34,352 nucleotides of DNA, from the NCBI GenBank assembly GCA_021782015.1, contig JAJXVS010000005.1, positions 1-34,352 of the forward strand, in the 5' to 3' direction. A program made the position numbers and the translations under genes. Under the pieces are notes generated by a model, which did not search any database, had not been told where the DNA came from, and saw nothing but the letters and a program-made list of their open reading frames with translations. Source of the DNA: a bacterium (GTDB lineage: Bacteria > Spirochaetota > Spirochaetia > Treponematales > Rectinemataceae). How positions within the stretch are numbered: the first letter of the stretch is position 1; each line of letters begins with the position of its first letter. Below are positions 7,595 through 16,421 of this stretch, piece by piece.

Positions 7595-8674
7595 ATGAAG
7601 CGCATCTCTCTTATCGTAGCTGCACTCGCCCTCGGAGCAGCCGCTTTCGCCCAGCAGGTCCAGGTAGGCGTCGTTCTTCCGACCAAGGACGAGCCCCGCT
7701 GGATCCAGGATCAGACCAGGTTCCAGACCGCTCTCCAAAATGCCGGCATCAGCTCCGAAGTCCTTTTCAGCCAGGGCTCCTCGGCCACTGAGAAGACCAA
7801 CGTCGAGAGCCTCATCACCAAGGGCGTCAAGGTCCTCGTGCTCTGCCCGCAGGATGGCAGCGCCGCCGCCGCCGCCGCCGACGAAGCTCGCCAGGCTGGC
7901 GTCAAGGTCATTTCCTACGACCGGCTCATCCGCGACACCGCCGCTGTCGACTATTATGTCACCTTCGATTCGGTCCAGGTCGGAGCCGCTTGGGGCAAGT
8001 ATCTCCTGAGCAAGGTGCCCGCCGGCAAGAAGGGCAACAATCTGTTTATCTACACCGGTGCCTCTTCCGACAACAACGCCTTCCTCTTCTTCCAGGGCGC
8101 CTGGCAGGTGCTCCAGCCCAAGATCGCCGACGGCACCTTCATCGTTCGCAATTCTTCCAGGGCTGTGGCGCTCAAGAACAAGGCCAACCTTACCCGCGAT
8201 GAGCAGGCCGGCATCATCGGACAGACGACGACGAACTGGAACTTCAGCGACGCCAAGAACAAGGCCGAAGCCAACCTCACGTCGACCGGCAAGAGCGACA
8301 AGGGCACCGTGTTCATCTGCGCCCCGAACGACGGCACCGCGCGAGCCATCGCCGACGCCTTCGCCGCCGACAAGGACGTCACGAAGTACTACATCACCGG
8401 CCAGGATGCCGAAATCGCCTCGATCCAGTACATCATCGACGGCAAGCAGTCCATGACCGTCCTCAAAGACGTCCGCACCCTCGTCAAGGACGCGATCGCG
8501 GCCGCCGAGGATTTCCTTTACGGAAAGACCCCCGAGCAGACAACGACCTACAATAACGGCGCGATCAATGTTCCCGCCAAGCCGACCGCCATCGTCACGG
8601 TCACCAAAGACAACGTCCAGAAAGAGGTCATCGATTCCGGTTACTGGCCCGCCAGCGACTTCACCGGCCTCTGA
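7595..8674 (+). CDS. ChvE-like multiple-monosaccharide-binding periplasmic protein
   Basis: The 359-residue protein has a cleavable signal peptide (MKRISLIVAALALGAAAFAQ). A type I binding-protein fold follows: VGVVLPTKDEPRWIQD, a GVKVLVLCPQDG segment, ISYDRLI, VDYYVTFDS, YTGASSDNNA and TGQDAEIASIQYI. These features and the neighbouring ATPase and permease fit the ChvE/GguB family, which binds several aldoses such as arabinose, galactose, xylose or glucose. A strong AAGGAGG lies at the right distance from the ATG. It is the primary solute receptor of the transporter encoded next. In Agrobacterium, ChvE also signals through the kinase VirA, a precedent for double use in sensing and uptake. The exact ligand is not readable from the sequence. 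Confidence 0.9.
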   Translation: MKRISLIVAALALGAAAFAQQVQVGVVLPTKDEPRWIQDQTRFQTALQNAGISSEVLFSQGSSATEKTNVESLITKGVKVLVLCPQDGSAAAAAADEARQAGVKVISYDRLIRDTAAVDYYVTFDSVQVGAAWGKYLLSKVPAGKKGNNLFIYTGASSDNNAFLFFQGAWQVLQPKIADGTFIVRNSSRAVALKNKANLTRDEQAGIIGQTTTNWNFSDAKNKAEANLTSTGKSDKGTVFICAPNDGTARAIADAFAADKDVTKYYITGQDAEIASIQYIIDGKQSMTVLKDVRTLVKDAIAAAEDFLYGKTPEQTTTYNNGAINVPAKPTAIVTVTKDNVQKEVIDSGYWPASDFTGL

Positions 8675-8682
8675 TCGCGGTT

Positions 8683-8770
8683 GACGGCAATTGCCGTCGA
8701 TCCTGGCCGCGGACGGCAAGGCGCCGTCCGCGGCGCTCATAGGAGGATAGTGGCGTTTACCGCCGCTATC
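8683..8770 (+). promoter_or_regulatory. Three consecutive hairpins between binding-protein and ATPase genes
   Basis: The elements are a 16-bp perfect palindrome GACGGCAATTGCCGTC (8683-8698), a perfect 12-bp stem GCCGCGGACGGC with its complement and a 5-nt loop (8706-8734), and a 10-bp stem with one G-U pair (8746-8770). None is followed by a proper T-run. Stems at this position are known in other sugar operons to stabilise the binding-protein mRNA and reduce read-through to the membrane components. That role is inferred here. Confidence 0.65.
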
Positions 8771-8772
8771 CT

Positions 8773-8778
8773 TATAAT
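8773..8778 (+). promoter_or_regulatory. Possible internal -10 box TATAAT before the ATPase gene
   Basis: A perfect TATAAT follows directly after the third hairpin and precedes the ATPase start by 38 bp. The -35 region would fall inside the hairpin and shows no good hexamer. It could be a weak or regulated internal promoter, or coincidence. Confidence 0.25.
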
Positions 8779-8816
8779 TGCATAGTATCATCGATACTCT
8801 CGGAGGCGGGGCAGCC

Positions 8817-10337
8817 ATGAATACTCCCATTCTCGAGATGAAAAATATCACCAAGGACTTTCCCGGCGTCAAAGCCCTCAGCGACGTGAGCTTCGAGGTC
8901 AGAAGCGGGGAGATCCATTGCCTCGTCGGAGAAAACGGTGCGGGCAAGTCCACATTGATGAAGGTATTGAGTGGGGTCTACCCCTACGGCGACTATTCAG
9001 GCGACATCTTGTTCGAGGGAAAGACCCAAAAGTTCAAGAGCATCGCCGACAGCGAGCGGGCGGGCATCGCCATCATCTATCAAGAGTTGGCCTTGGTGCC
9101 GGAATTGTCCGTGTACGAGAACATTTTGCTTGGACACGAGATAAAGAGGGGCCCCTCGGTCAATTGGAACGAAACCATCAAAAAAGCGAATGAAATGCTC
9201 AAAAAGGTCAGGCTCGACATCAATCCGGCATCCAAGGTCAAGGATCTCGGCGTGGGTCGACAGCAGCTCGTGGAAATCGCCAAGGCCCTCAGCAAGGACG
9301 TCAAGCTTCTCATCCTTGACGAGCCCACGGCGGCCCTCAACGAGGACGATTGCGACAATCTCCTCGATCTCCTCCGCCACCTCAGGGACGAGGGAGTCAC
9401 GAGCGTCCTCATCTCCCACAAACTGAAGGAAGTCATCAGGATCGCCGATACCGTCACCGTGCTCCGCGACGGAAAGACGATCTGCACCCTCGACGCAAAA
9501 CGTGGCGAGGTGAGCGAGCAGATTCTCATAAAACATATGGTCGGCCGGGAGATCAACAATATCTACCCCGAGAGGAAGGGCCGAAAATCGGATGAGGTCG
9601 TGCTCGATGTGCGCGATTGGAACGCCTATGACCCCAAACTCGGAAGGGTCGTCCTGAAAGATGTCACCTTCAATTTGAAAAAGGGCGAAATTGTGGGCTT
9701 CGCCGGCCTCATGGGGTCGGGCCGCACAGAGCTTGCCAAGAGCATTTTCGGCAATCCCGACGGGTACGAAATCCGGGGCGAGCTCCGGATAAAGGACCAG
9801 GTAGTTCATCTTCGCAGCCCCAAGGACGCGATCGACGCGGGTATTGCCTATGCCACCGAGGACAGGAAGGGCAACGGGCTCATCCTCATCCAGGATGTCA
9901 AGCAGAACATCACGCTCGCCAATCTCCATCAGATTTCCAGGCGGGGTGTGGTCGATGTGAACGCGGAAGTCAAGACGGCCACCGAGTACAAGGAAGCCCT
10001 CAACATCAAGACGCCGAGCGTCGAGCAGCAGGTCGTCAACCTTTCGGGCGGCAACCAGCAAAAGGTGTCCGTAGCCAAGTGGCTCTTCGTCGACCCCGAC
10101 GTCCTCATCCTCGACGAGCCGACGAGAGGCATCGACGTCGGGGCGAAGTTCGAAATCTACACCATCATGAATCGGCTCGTGGAACAGGGGATGAGCATCA
10201 TCATGATCTCTTCCGAATTGTCAGAGGTACTGGGCATGAGCGATCGCATCTACATAGTTTCTTCCGGCCGCATAACCGGCGAGTTGCCCACCGTCGAGGC
10301 GACACAGGAAAAGATCATGCAACTGGCGACGAGCTAG
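8817..10337 (+). CDS. gguA: Multiple-monosaccharide ABC transporter ATPase (GguA/MmsA type)
   Basis: This 506-residue protein has two fused ABC domains, as in RbsA, XylG and GguA. The first has Walker A GENGAGKST (residues 38-46), Walker B LLILDEP and a divergent signature LGVGRQQ. The second has a degenerate Walker A (GLMGSGRTE, no Lys), signature LSGGNQQ and DEPTRGIDVG. The segment YPYGDYSGDILFEG is typical of the GguA/MmsA branch. It acts at the cytoplasmic face of the membrane and powers sugar import with the permease that follows. I chose the ATG at 8817 because GGAGG lies about 10 nt upstream and the alternative TTG at 8778 would add an unlikely N-terminus. Confidence 0.93.
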   Translation: MNTPILEMKNITKDFPGVKALSDVSFEVRSGEIHCLVGENGAGKSTLMKVLSGVYPYGDYSGDILFEGKTQKFKSIADSERAGIAIIYQELALVPELSVYENILLGHEIKRGPSVNWNETIKKANEMLKKVRLDINPASKVKDLGVGRQQLVEIAKALSKDVKLLILDEPTAALNEDDCDNLLDLLRHLRDEGVTSVLISHKLKEVIRIADTVTVLRDGKTICTLDAKRGEVSEQILIKHMVGREINNIYPERKGRKSDEVVLDVRDWNAYDPKLGRVVLKDVTFNLKKGEIVGFAGLMGSGRTELAKSIFGNPDGYEIRGELRIKDQVVHLRSPKDAIDAGIAYATEDRKGNGLILIQDVKQNITLANLHQISRRGVVDVNAEVKTATEYKEALNIKTPSVEQQVVNLSGGNQQKVSVAKWLFVDPDVLILDEPTRGIDVGAKFEIYTIMNRLVEQGMSIIMISSELSEVLGMSDRIYIVSSGRITGELPTVEATQEKIMQLATS

Positions 10338-10351
10338 GGGAGTGGTGAATC

Positions 10352-11539
10352 ATGACAATCAAGGACCTGCAAAAGGCGCTGCGCCAGAACATCCGCGATT
10401 ACGGGATGTACATCGCCTTGATAATCATCATGGCGATTTTTACCTTCCTCACCAAGGGAATCTTCATCTCGTCGCGCAACATCGCGAACCTCCTCAATCA
10501 AACGGGGTATATCGCGGTGCTCGCCGTCGGCATGACCCTGGTCATCATAATACGTCATATCGATCTCTCGGTCGGCTTCCTTTCGGGCTTCCTCGGGGCC
10601 ATCGCCGCCGTCATGCTCGTCAATTGGCACATGTCGGTCTGGGTGACCCTGCCGGCCGTCCTCGTCCTCGGCATCCTGGCCGGACTCCTGACCGCCCTGC
10701 CGGTGGCCAAGCTCGGGATTCCCTCCTTTGTCGCGAGCCTCGCGGGCTGGCTGATCTATCGCGGCGCCCTCCTCATGGTCACGTCGAGCACGGGCACGAT
10801 CGTCATACCCGACAAGGTTTTCACCGCGATCGGCAACGGCTACATCCCTGACTTCATGCCGGCCGACTCGCCCTTTCTGCCGGGCTTGCACAAGCTCACC
10901 CTCCTTCTGGGTCTATTCGCGATCATCTGGTTCATCATCAGCGAAATCAACGCGAGAAAAAGCAAACAGGCCTATAACTTCGAGGTCCCTCCCTCCGACA
11001 TGTTCGTGCTCAAGCTCATCTTCATGACCATAATCCTGGGACTCATCACCTGGGTCCTGGCCGGCTACAACGGCCTTTCCTGGACGGTCGTGATCATGCT
11101 TGTGGTGGTGCTCGTCTTTGACTACATCGCCAAGCAAACCGTCGTCGGCCGGCACATCTACGCCGTCGGCGGCAATCCCGAAGCGGCCGAGCTTTCGGGT
11201 ATCAGCGTCAAGAAGGTCACCTTCATGGTCTTCGGCGCCATGGGATTCCTCACAGCCCTTTCGGGAATTCTCTTCGCCTCGCGGCTCCAGTCGGCGACGC
11301 CCACGGGCGGCACCCTCTTCGAGCTGGACTGCATCGCGGCGGCCTACATCGGTGGCGTCTCGGCCGCCGGCGGAGTGGGCAAGATCACCGGTTCCTTGAT
11401 CGGCGCCCTGGTCTACATGTCGCTCATGAACGGCATGAACCTCCTCGGCACGGATATTTCGCTCCAATATGTAATTCGAGGCGCCGTGCTCGCGGTCGCC
11501 GTCATCTTCGACGTCACGACGCGCAAGGTCAGGCGCTGA
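10352..11539 (+). CDS. gguB: Multiple-monosaccharide ABC transporter permease (GguB/MmsB type)
   Basis: The protein has 395 residues and many hydrophobic segments, starting with a helix at about residues 20-37. It carries the family pattern of the ribose/xylose permeases (BPD_transp_2): NIANLLNQTGYIAVLAVGMTLVII, the IDLSVGF motif, the EAA-like segment GGNPEAAELSGI, and AAYIGGVSAAGGVGKITGSLIGAL near the C-terminus. The length and the central hydrophilic stretch fit GguB/MmsB. It forms the inner-membrane channel with the upstream ATPase, 14 nt away, with GGGGAG as ribosome-binding site. It is the last gene before a strong hairpin shared with the convergent cyclase gene. Confidence 0.93.
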   Translation: MTIKDLQKALRQNIRDYGMYIALIIIMAIFTFLTKGIFISSRNIANLLNQTGYIAVLAVGMTLVIIIRHIDLSVGFLSGFLGAIAAVMLVNWHMSVWVTLPAVLVLGILAGLLTALPVAKLGIPSFVASLAGWLIYRGALLMVTSSTGTIVIPDKVFTAIGNGYIPDFMPADSPFLPGLHKLTLLLGLFAIIWFIISEINARKSKQAYNFEVPPSDMFVLKLIFMTIILGLITWVLAGYNGLSWTVVIMLVVVLVFDYIAKQTVVGRHIYAVGGNPEAAELSGISVKKVTFMVFGAMGFLTALSGILFASRLQSATPTGGTLFELDCIAAAYIGGVSAAGGVGKITGSLIGALVYMSLMNGMNLLGTDISLQYVIRGAVLAVAVIFDVTTRKVRR

Positions 11540-11554
11540 GCGTTATTCACTATT

Positions 11555-11590
11555 GAGAAGGGTTTCCGCTGGAAGGTGGAAACCCTTCTC
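11555..11590. terminator. Bidirectional terminator-like hairpin
   Basis: A perfect 13-bp inverted repeat GAGAAGGGTTTCC / GGAAACCCTTCTC with a 10-nt loop lies between the convergent stop codons of the permease (11539) and the cyclase (11593). No clear T-run follows on either strand, so it may be a rho-assisted terminator or mRNA 3' end protector. Confidence 0.65.
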
Positions 11591-11592
11591 GG

Positions 11593-14500
11593 TCAAATGG
11601 AATTCCACTCGCTTTCCATCTTGGCGAGGGTCTTGGCCGCACCGAATTTGGCGAACAGATCCCTGGCAGAAGAGTAAAAAGCGCTGGCCTTTTCCTGGTT
11701 CCCGCTTCTCTTTTCGAAGAAGGCCCAGGTCCGGAGTGTTTCAGCAAGGCCATCTTCGTTCCCCGACTCGGTCGAAATCCGAACGCTTTCGGCAAAGCAT
11801 TCCCCAGCCGAAACCATGCCGCCCTCATGAATGGATGGATCGACGTCGATGACACCACCGGGCATCTCTGATGCAACGACACCGAGGGAATGCCAGGCCA
11901 GGCTCAGGTCTTCGGGGCTTGAGTTGTCCCTTGCGATTCGAATGGCCTCGAGTGCCTGCGCCAAGCCTTCATCGAATCGTCGAAGCCGGGTAAGAGCCTC
12001 GGAGAGGATCGAGCGGACGACTCCCCCGAGGAGCCATTTTCGCTCTCCGAAAGACATCATAATTGTCATGCTATCCGAGACGATCGCTTCGGGGGATCGT
12101 CCCAATCTGAGCCTGACCGATAGAGCGTTGATGAAGGCGAAGGCCTCCATGTCGCGGTCACCAATCTGTTGGCTGAGCCTCACGTTCTCTTCATGTCGAG
12201 CGAGGGATTCCTCGTCCTCTCCCAGCATCCTCTGTATGATTCCGAGATTGTTGAGGACGGCAACTTCATGATTTCTGTCGCCGAGGAGTCGGTGGAGACC
12301 AAGCGCCTGCTCGAAAAGTTCGCGGGCCCGTAGTGTCTTTCCCTCGGTAGTCTCGATCATGCCAAGCAGGTTGATCGCATGGGCCATTTGGTCGCGCGCT
12401 TCAAAATTCTCGGCAATCGACAGGCTCTCTTCCCCCGCTTTTCGAGCCTTGGCCAGCATTCCAAGATTGAAAAGGGCGTTGCCCTTGAGGCCAAGCGCCC
12501 GCGCCATCAAGAGGAGGCGCGATCTTTCTTCCAACCCTTCCGCCGATCCCATTATGCCTGCCGCATCTTCGGCACTCGCGAGCATCGCGGCGTAATCTCC
12601 TTGGCTTTCGCGCACTCTAGCCAGACCGATGAAAGCCCGAGCCATCCATTCTTTCTCTTCAGCTCTCCCCGCCATTTCCGCAAGAGATTGATAGACATGG
12701 ATTGCCTCGTCATACCGAGCCCTCTTGGAAAGCATTCCTCCGAGCCCGTCGCGCCACGAATATTCGAGTTTTGAAATCTCCTCATAGCTGGTTGATTCTA
12801 TCGCCCCTTCGAAGCGATAGTCCGACTCTCGATTTGGTGACGAGAGCAAAAACAGGTTCAGGGCCTTTTGATAGAATTCGATGGCAAGCTCGGGAGCGTA
12901 GGTAGCTCGCGCGTGATCGGCGGCTCGACCGAACCAGAGCGCCGCATCGATCGTGAGGTTGGCCCTCTCGAAGTGTTCTGCAATCAATCCGGCATAGTCG
13001 GGAGCCCCTTCGCCGCTCGAGGTGAGGAGCCATTGAGCGGCCTTGCCGTGGAGAATTTTCCTGTCACGGAGAAGGACAGACTCATAGGCGACATCGTGGA
13101 GAAGGGAATGCCTGAAAATGAATTCCGCAGTGCCTTCAAAGGACGAATCCTTTCTCGCCCGGATCAGGTCCTTGGCCTCGAGGTTACCGAGGGCCTGGCG
13201 AGTTGAAGTGTCCCTTGTGTCTTGAGTCTCTATCTGGGTCAAGGCAGATACGGCATCATCCCAAAACACCTTGCCGATAATCGCCCCTTTCCTGATGGCT
13301 CCTCGTTCCGCCTCGGGAAGTCCCTGCAAGCGAGCCTGGAGGATGCCGGCCAATGTGGGAGGCACCTTGAGAAGGGAAAGCGGCCTGGGCGAAAAACGCC
13401 ATCGGTCAGGCCCGAGCACGATGAAACCTTCATCCACGAGCATATTGACCAGTTCTTCGACATAGAAAGGATTCCCGGCGGAGTTGTCGACAATCAGGTC
13501 CTCGAGCTCCTTTGGAGCGCCATCCGCCATCTGGAAAATGTCTGCGACAAGTCTTCGGACCTCATCTGACGCGAGAGCCTGAAGATCGATGCGCCGATTC
13601 GACTCTTTTATTCCATCTGATCGGAGAATGGACACACCATCCCAGTCGGCATGTGCCTCGAAAAAAGTCGGTCGTGCAGTGCAGACAATCATGATCGGGC
13701 GATCGCTACAGGCAGACCGAAGCCAGGCCGTCGCATCGAGAGACCCTTCGTCGATCCAGTGGATATCTTCAAGAATTATCTTGACAACTGCCCCTTCACC
13801 TTCTGCCTGGACTGCTGCCTCGAAAAAGCCGGCCATGTGGTGAAAGGCTATATTCCTTATCTGAAGCGGGTCTTCAAGAATTCCCTTGAGCCAAGGACTG
13901 TCGCGATAGTCGAAGCCGAGAAGGTGACCTATGAAATGGGCCTTCTCAAGGCCATCAGGCCCCATTAGGCCCGCTATGCCTGTTTCGAGCAACTCGCGGC
14001 ATCGTACCGATCCCTCGCTCTCGTTTATTCCGAAATGCGAAAGAAACAGATCCCGCATCAGGCGAAATGGGATATTGCGAGTCTGTTCGACGCAACGGCC
14101 ATGGAACAATGCGACCCTTCCGGCCTGCGCTTCCCTCCAGAGCTGAAACTCATGGATAAGGCGGCTCTTCCCCATCCCGGCATCGCCCGAAACGGTAACA
14201 AGGTGAAAACGCCTTTCCTCGCGAGTTTCGAGGAAGGCATTTTGCATGCTGCTGAGAGCTTCATCACGGCCCACCATTTTCGTGGTGATGCCTTCTATTC
14301 CACGATTGGCCGAGCGGAAAGATCTCGGTCGCTTGGCTTCCACAACAAAGGTCTGGACCGGATCCTTTTTCCCTTTGACCATCAAGGGCGCCTGTGCTGC
14401 GACCACATACAGTCCCCGCACATGCCGATAGGTGTTATGCGAAACCAGGATTCCGCCAATTGGAGCCGCATGTTCCATCCGGCTCGCAAGATTTACGGCG

Positions 14501-15072
14501 TCCCCCATGGCGGTAAATTCCCGATTCGAGCCCATCCTTCCGAGGAGCACAAGTCCCGTATTCACTCCGATGCGCATCCGGAGCGCCGGCCGCCCATTTA
14601 CAGCACCTTCGCGATTCGCCATCCCCTCCATCAATCTATCGTTATAGCTAAACTCTTCCATGACCTTCCGCATCGCCAACGCCGCATCGAGGGCAAGCTC
14701 GGGATGGTCCTCGCGGGGCCCGAGCGCCCCGAAAAGCGCCATGACGGCATCACCTATATGCTTGTCGATCATGCCTCCATTATCGATGATGGCTTTGTCC
14801 ATCTCCCGCCAGAGGTTGTTCATGATTTCGGCCACTTCCTCAGGATCGAGGGTCTCGGACAGGGCGGTGAAACCGGAAACATCGGCAAACAGGATTGTCA
14901 CGTTCTTCCGTTCCTCGGCAGGTGAAATCTGGGCAGACTTTGCAATTCCGGAAAGACTTGCGAGTTTCTCGCGCATCGGCCCGAGTGCCGAGTCGACAAC
15001 CGCATCTCCAAGTAGCTGGCGCCGTGCCTCGAGGGCCGCTATCGCATCCGCGAGTTTTTCCGCTTCCGTCAT
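11593..15072 (-). CDS. Soluble adenylate cyclase fused to AAA ATPase and TPR repeats
   Basis: This is a large cytoplasmic protein of 1159 residues with no membrane segment. A short coiled N-terminus (1-50) precedes a class III cyclase domain at about 55-245. All catalytic positions are visible: metal ligands Asp64 (FADVSG) and Asp108 (HIGDAV), adenine-selecting Lys104 and Asp191, and transition-state Asn194 and Arg198 (DAVNLASR). An AAA/STAND ATPase follows, with Walker A GDAGMGKS (296-303) and a Walker B-like ILEDIHWID. The C-terminal half is helical, resembling TPR units. Related proteins couple nucleotide-dependent or protein-binding events to cAMP synthesis; the input here is unknown. The ribosome-binding site before the ATG is weak. 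It converges on the sugar permease and diverges from the quinone oxidoreductase. Confidence 0.93.
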   Translation of the reverse strand: MTEAEKLADAIAALEARRQLLGDAVVDSALGPMREKLASLSGIAKSAQISPAEERKNVTILFADVSGFTALSETLDPEEVAEIMNNLWREMDKAIIDNGGMIDKHIGDAVMALFGALGPREDHPELALDAALAMRKVMEEFSYNDRLMEGMANREGAVNGRPALRMRIGVNTGLVLLGRMGSNREFTAMGDAVNLASRMEHAAPIGGILVSHNTYRHVRGLYVVAAQAPLMVKGKKDPVQTFVVEAKRPRSFRSANRGIEGITTKMVGRDEALSSMQNAFLETREERRFHLVTVSGDAGMGKSRLIHEFQLWREAQAGRVALFHGRCVEQTRNIPFRLMRDLFLSHFGINESEGSVRCRELLETGIAGLMGPDGLEKAHFIGHLLGFDYRDSPWLKGILEDPLQIRNIAFHHMAGFFEAAVQAEGEGAVVKIILEDIHWIDEGSLDATAWLRSACSDRPIMIVCTARPTFFEAHADWDGVSILRSDGIKESNRRIDLQALASDEVRRLVADIFQMADGAPKELEDLIVDNSAGNPFYVEELVNMLVDEGFIVLGPDRWRFSPRPLSLLKVPPTLAGILQARLQGLPEAERGAIRKGAIIGKVFWDDAVSALTQIETQDTRDTSTRQALGNLEAKDLIRARKDSSFEGTAEFIFRHSLLHDVAYESVLLRDRKILHGKAAQWLLTSSGEGAPDYAGLIAEHFERANLTIDAALWFGRAADHARATYAPELAIEFYQKALNLFLLSSPNRESDYRFEGAIESTSYEEISKLEYSWRDGLGGMLSKRARYDEAIHVYQSLAEMAGRAEEKEWMARAFIGLARVRESQGDYAAMLASAEDAAGIMGSAEGLEERSRLLLMARALGLKGNALFNLGMLAKARKAGEESLSIAENFEARDQMAHAINLLGMIETTEGKTLRARELFEQALGLHRLLGDRNHEVAVLNNLGIIQRMLGEDEESLARHEENVRLSQQIGDRDMEAFAFINALSVRLRLGRSPEAIVSDSMTIMMSFGERKWLLGGVVRSILSEALTRLRRFDEGLAQALEAIRIARDNSSPEDLSLAWHSLGVVASEMPGGVIDVDPSIHEGGMVSAGECFAESVRISTESGNEDGLAETLRTWAFFEKRSGNQEKASAFYSSARDLFAKFGAAKTLAKMESEWNSI

Positions 15073-15445
15073 GTGCGTCGCCCGATCGTTGGGAGGAGCT
15101 GAAGGATAGACCCTACTTGAGAGTTCTGCACAAGGCCGCCTTTGGCGGGAGGAGATGTTGTGCCAGCCATTGCCGATTCCAGTCCTCCTATTGGCCCTAT
15201 TCTAAATACAATGCTATCGTATACCGCAAGGGGCCTTGATGCGCGGATCAAGCTGGAAAAGAAAGCGAAATGCACCGAAAAGCGAAAAGGCTTCATCTGT
15301 GACGACAGGGCTCAAGACAGTCAAGCGACTGCCAGACATGCCCTAAAAGAAATGAGAAAAGGGCTTTCGACCGCGACACGGCGACCTGCCCTTTGTATCT
15401 TTGACTTCGCACTGAGTCACCTTCGCGTGAAGGAAAGGAGTCACC
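15073..15445. other. 373-bp divergent intergenic region
   Basis: This gap separates the start codons of the AAA-cyclase and the quinone oxidoreductase. I see a locally AT-rich stretch around 15198-15225 that could hold a promoter for either gene; on the minus strand a TAGAAT has a TTGCGG 19 bp upstream, which is weak. A small CCGCC-TTT-GGCGG stem lies at 15136-15148 and a TTGACT at 15401-15406 without a matching -10 box. The short open frames are not convincing. Confidence 0.4.
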
Positions 15446-16417
15446 ATGAAAGCAATCGTCGTCCATGAATTCGGCGAACCTGAGGTCATGAAGTTCGAGG
15501 AAGTGTCCACGCCCCTTCCGTCGAAGGGCCAGGTTCTCGTTCGCATCGGAGCCGCGGGGGTAAACCCCGCCGACACCTACACGAGGTCCGGGACCTATGC
15601 CATCAAGCCGGCCCTGCCCTATACCCCGGGGACGGACGCGGCAGGCAGCGTCGAAGCCGTCGGTGCGGGAGTGACTCGCGTAAAACCGGGCGATCGCGTG
15701 TATCTCGCACGTTCGATCTCGGGCACCTATGCCGATTTCGCGCTGGCCACTGAATCCCAGGTACACCCGCTTCCCGATTCCATTGGCTTCCCCGAAGGCG
15801 CGGGAATCTTTGTTCCCTACGGCACGGCCTATCACTCGCTGTTCCACCATGCCCAGGCTCTTCCCGGCGAAACGGTGCTCGTGCACGGCGCCTCAGGCGG
15901 CGTCGGCATCGCGGCCCTTCAGTGGGGCCGCATGCGCGGCCTTGCGATGTACGGAACGGCGGGCAGTCCCAGGGGACGAGAACTCGCCCTCCGCGAAGGC
16001 GCCCTCGCCTCCTTTGATCATACCGGCGCAGAGTATCGGGATCAGCTCCTCGCGGCGACGGGAGGCAGGGGTTTCGATGTGATTCTCGAAATGCTGGCCA
16101 ATGTCAATCTCGGTCACGACCTTAAGCTCCTCGCGCCCCGGGGCCGAGTCGTGGTCATCGGCAGCAGGGGCGATGTCACGATTACGCCGCGAGATCTCAT
16201 GAGCAAGCGCGGCACGGTCCATGCGATGACGCTGTGGGCTGCCACAGAAGCGGAAGAGGCCGAAATTCACGCGGCACTCGCCTCCGCAATGCGCCTTGAC
16301 GCCATCAAGCCCGTCGTCGGGAGGGAATTGCCCTTAATGCAGGCTCCGGAGGCGCATCGCGCCGTAATGGCCAAGGGCGCCTACGGCAAGATCGTCCTGA
16401 TTCCGCCCTCGGAATGA
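15446..16417 (+). CDS. NADPH:quinone oxidoreductase (zeta-crystallin-like MDR family)
   Basis: The 323-residue protein has the medium-chain dehydrogenase/reductase layout: a GroES-like N-terminal domain (GAAGVNPADTYTRSG, YTPGTDAAGSVEAVG) and a Rossmann domain with the nucleotide-binding motif HGASGGVGIAALQW at about 150. The zinc ligands of alcohol dehydrogenases are absent, and AGVNPADTY is typical of quinone reductases (QOR). It probably reduces quinones or enones with NADPH in the cytoplasm, protecting against electrophiles. AAGGAG precedes the ATG at ideal distance. A thioesterase gene follows after 4 nt, so the two are probably cotranscribed. The physiological substrate cannot be read from the sequence. 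Confidence 0.92.
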   Translation: MKAIVVHEFGEPEVMKFEEVSTPLPSKGQVLVRIGAAGVNPADTYTRSGTYAIKPALPYTPGTDAAGSVEAVGAGVTRVKPGDRVYLARSISGTYADFALATESQVHPLPDSIGFPEGAGIFVPYGTAYHSLFHHAQALPGETVLVHGASGGVGIAALQWGRMRGLAMYGTAGSPRGRELALREGALASFDHTGAEYRDQLLAATGGRGFDVILEMLANVNLGHDLKLLAPRGRVVVIGSRGDVTITPRDLMSKRGTVHAMTLWAATEAEEAEIHAALASAMRLDAIKPVVGRELPLMQAPEAHRAVMAKGAYGKIVLIPPSE

Positions 16418-16421
16418 TCGG

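Noticed and set aside
8778-8816. TTG start adding 13 residues to the ABC ATPase.
   Set aside because: The ATG at 8817 has a GGAGG at suitable distance and gives the usual family N-terminus.
7511-10061. Long minus-strand frames (480 and 354 codons) opposite the ChvE-like and GguA genes.
   Set aside because: Both are antisense shadows rich in Gly, Asp and Val; the plus-strand genes are unmistakable.
14035-14925. 296-codon plus-strand frame inside the AAA-cyclase gene.
   Set aside because: It overlaps the cyclase catalytic domain, whose residues are fully conserved on the minus strand.
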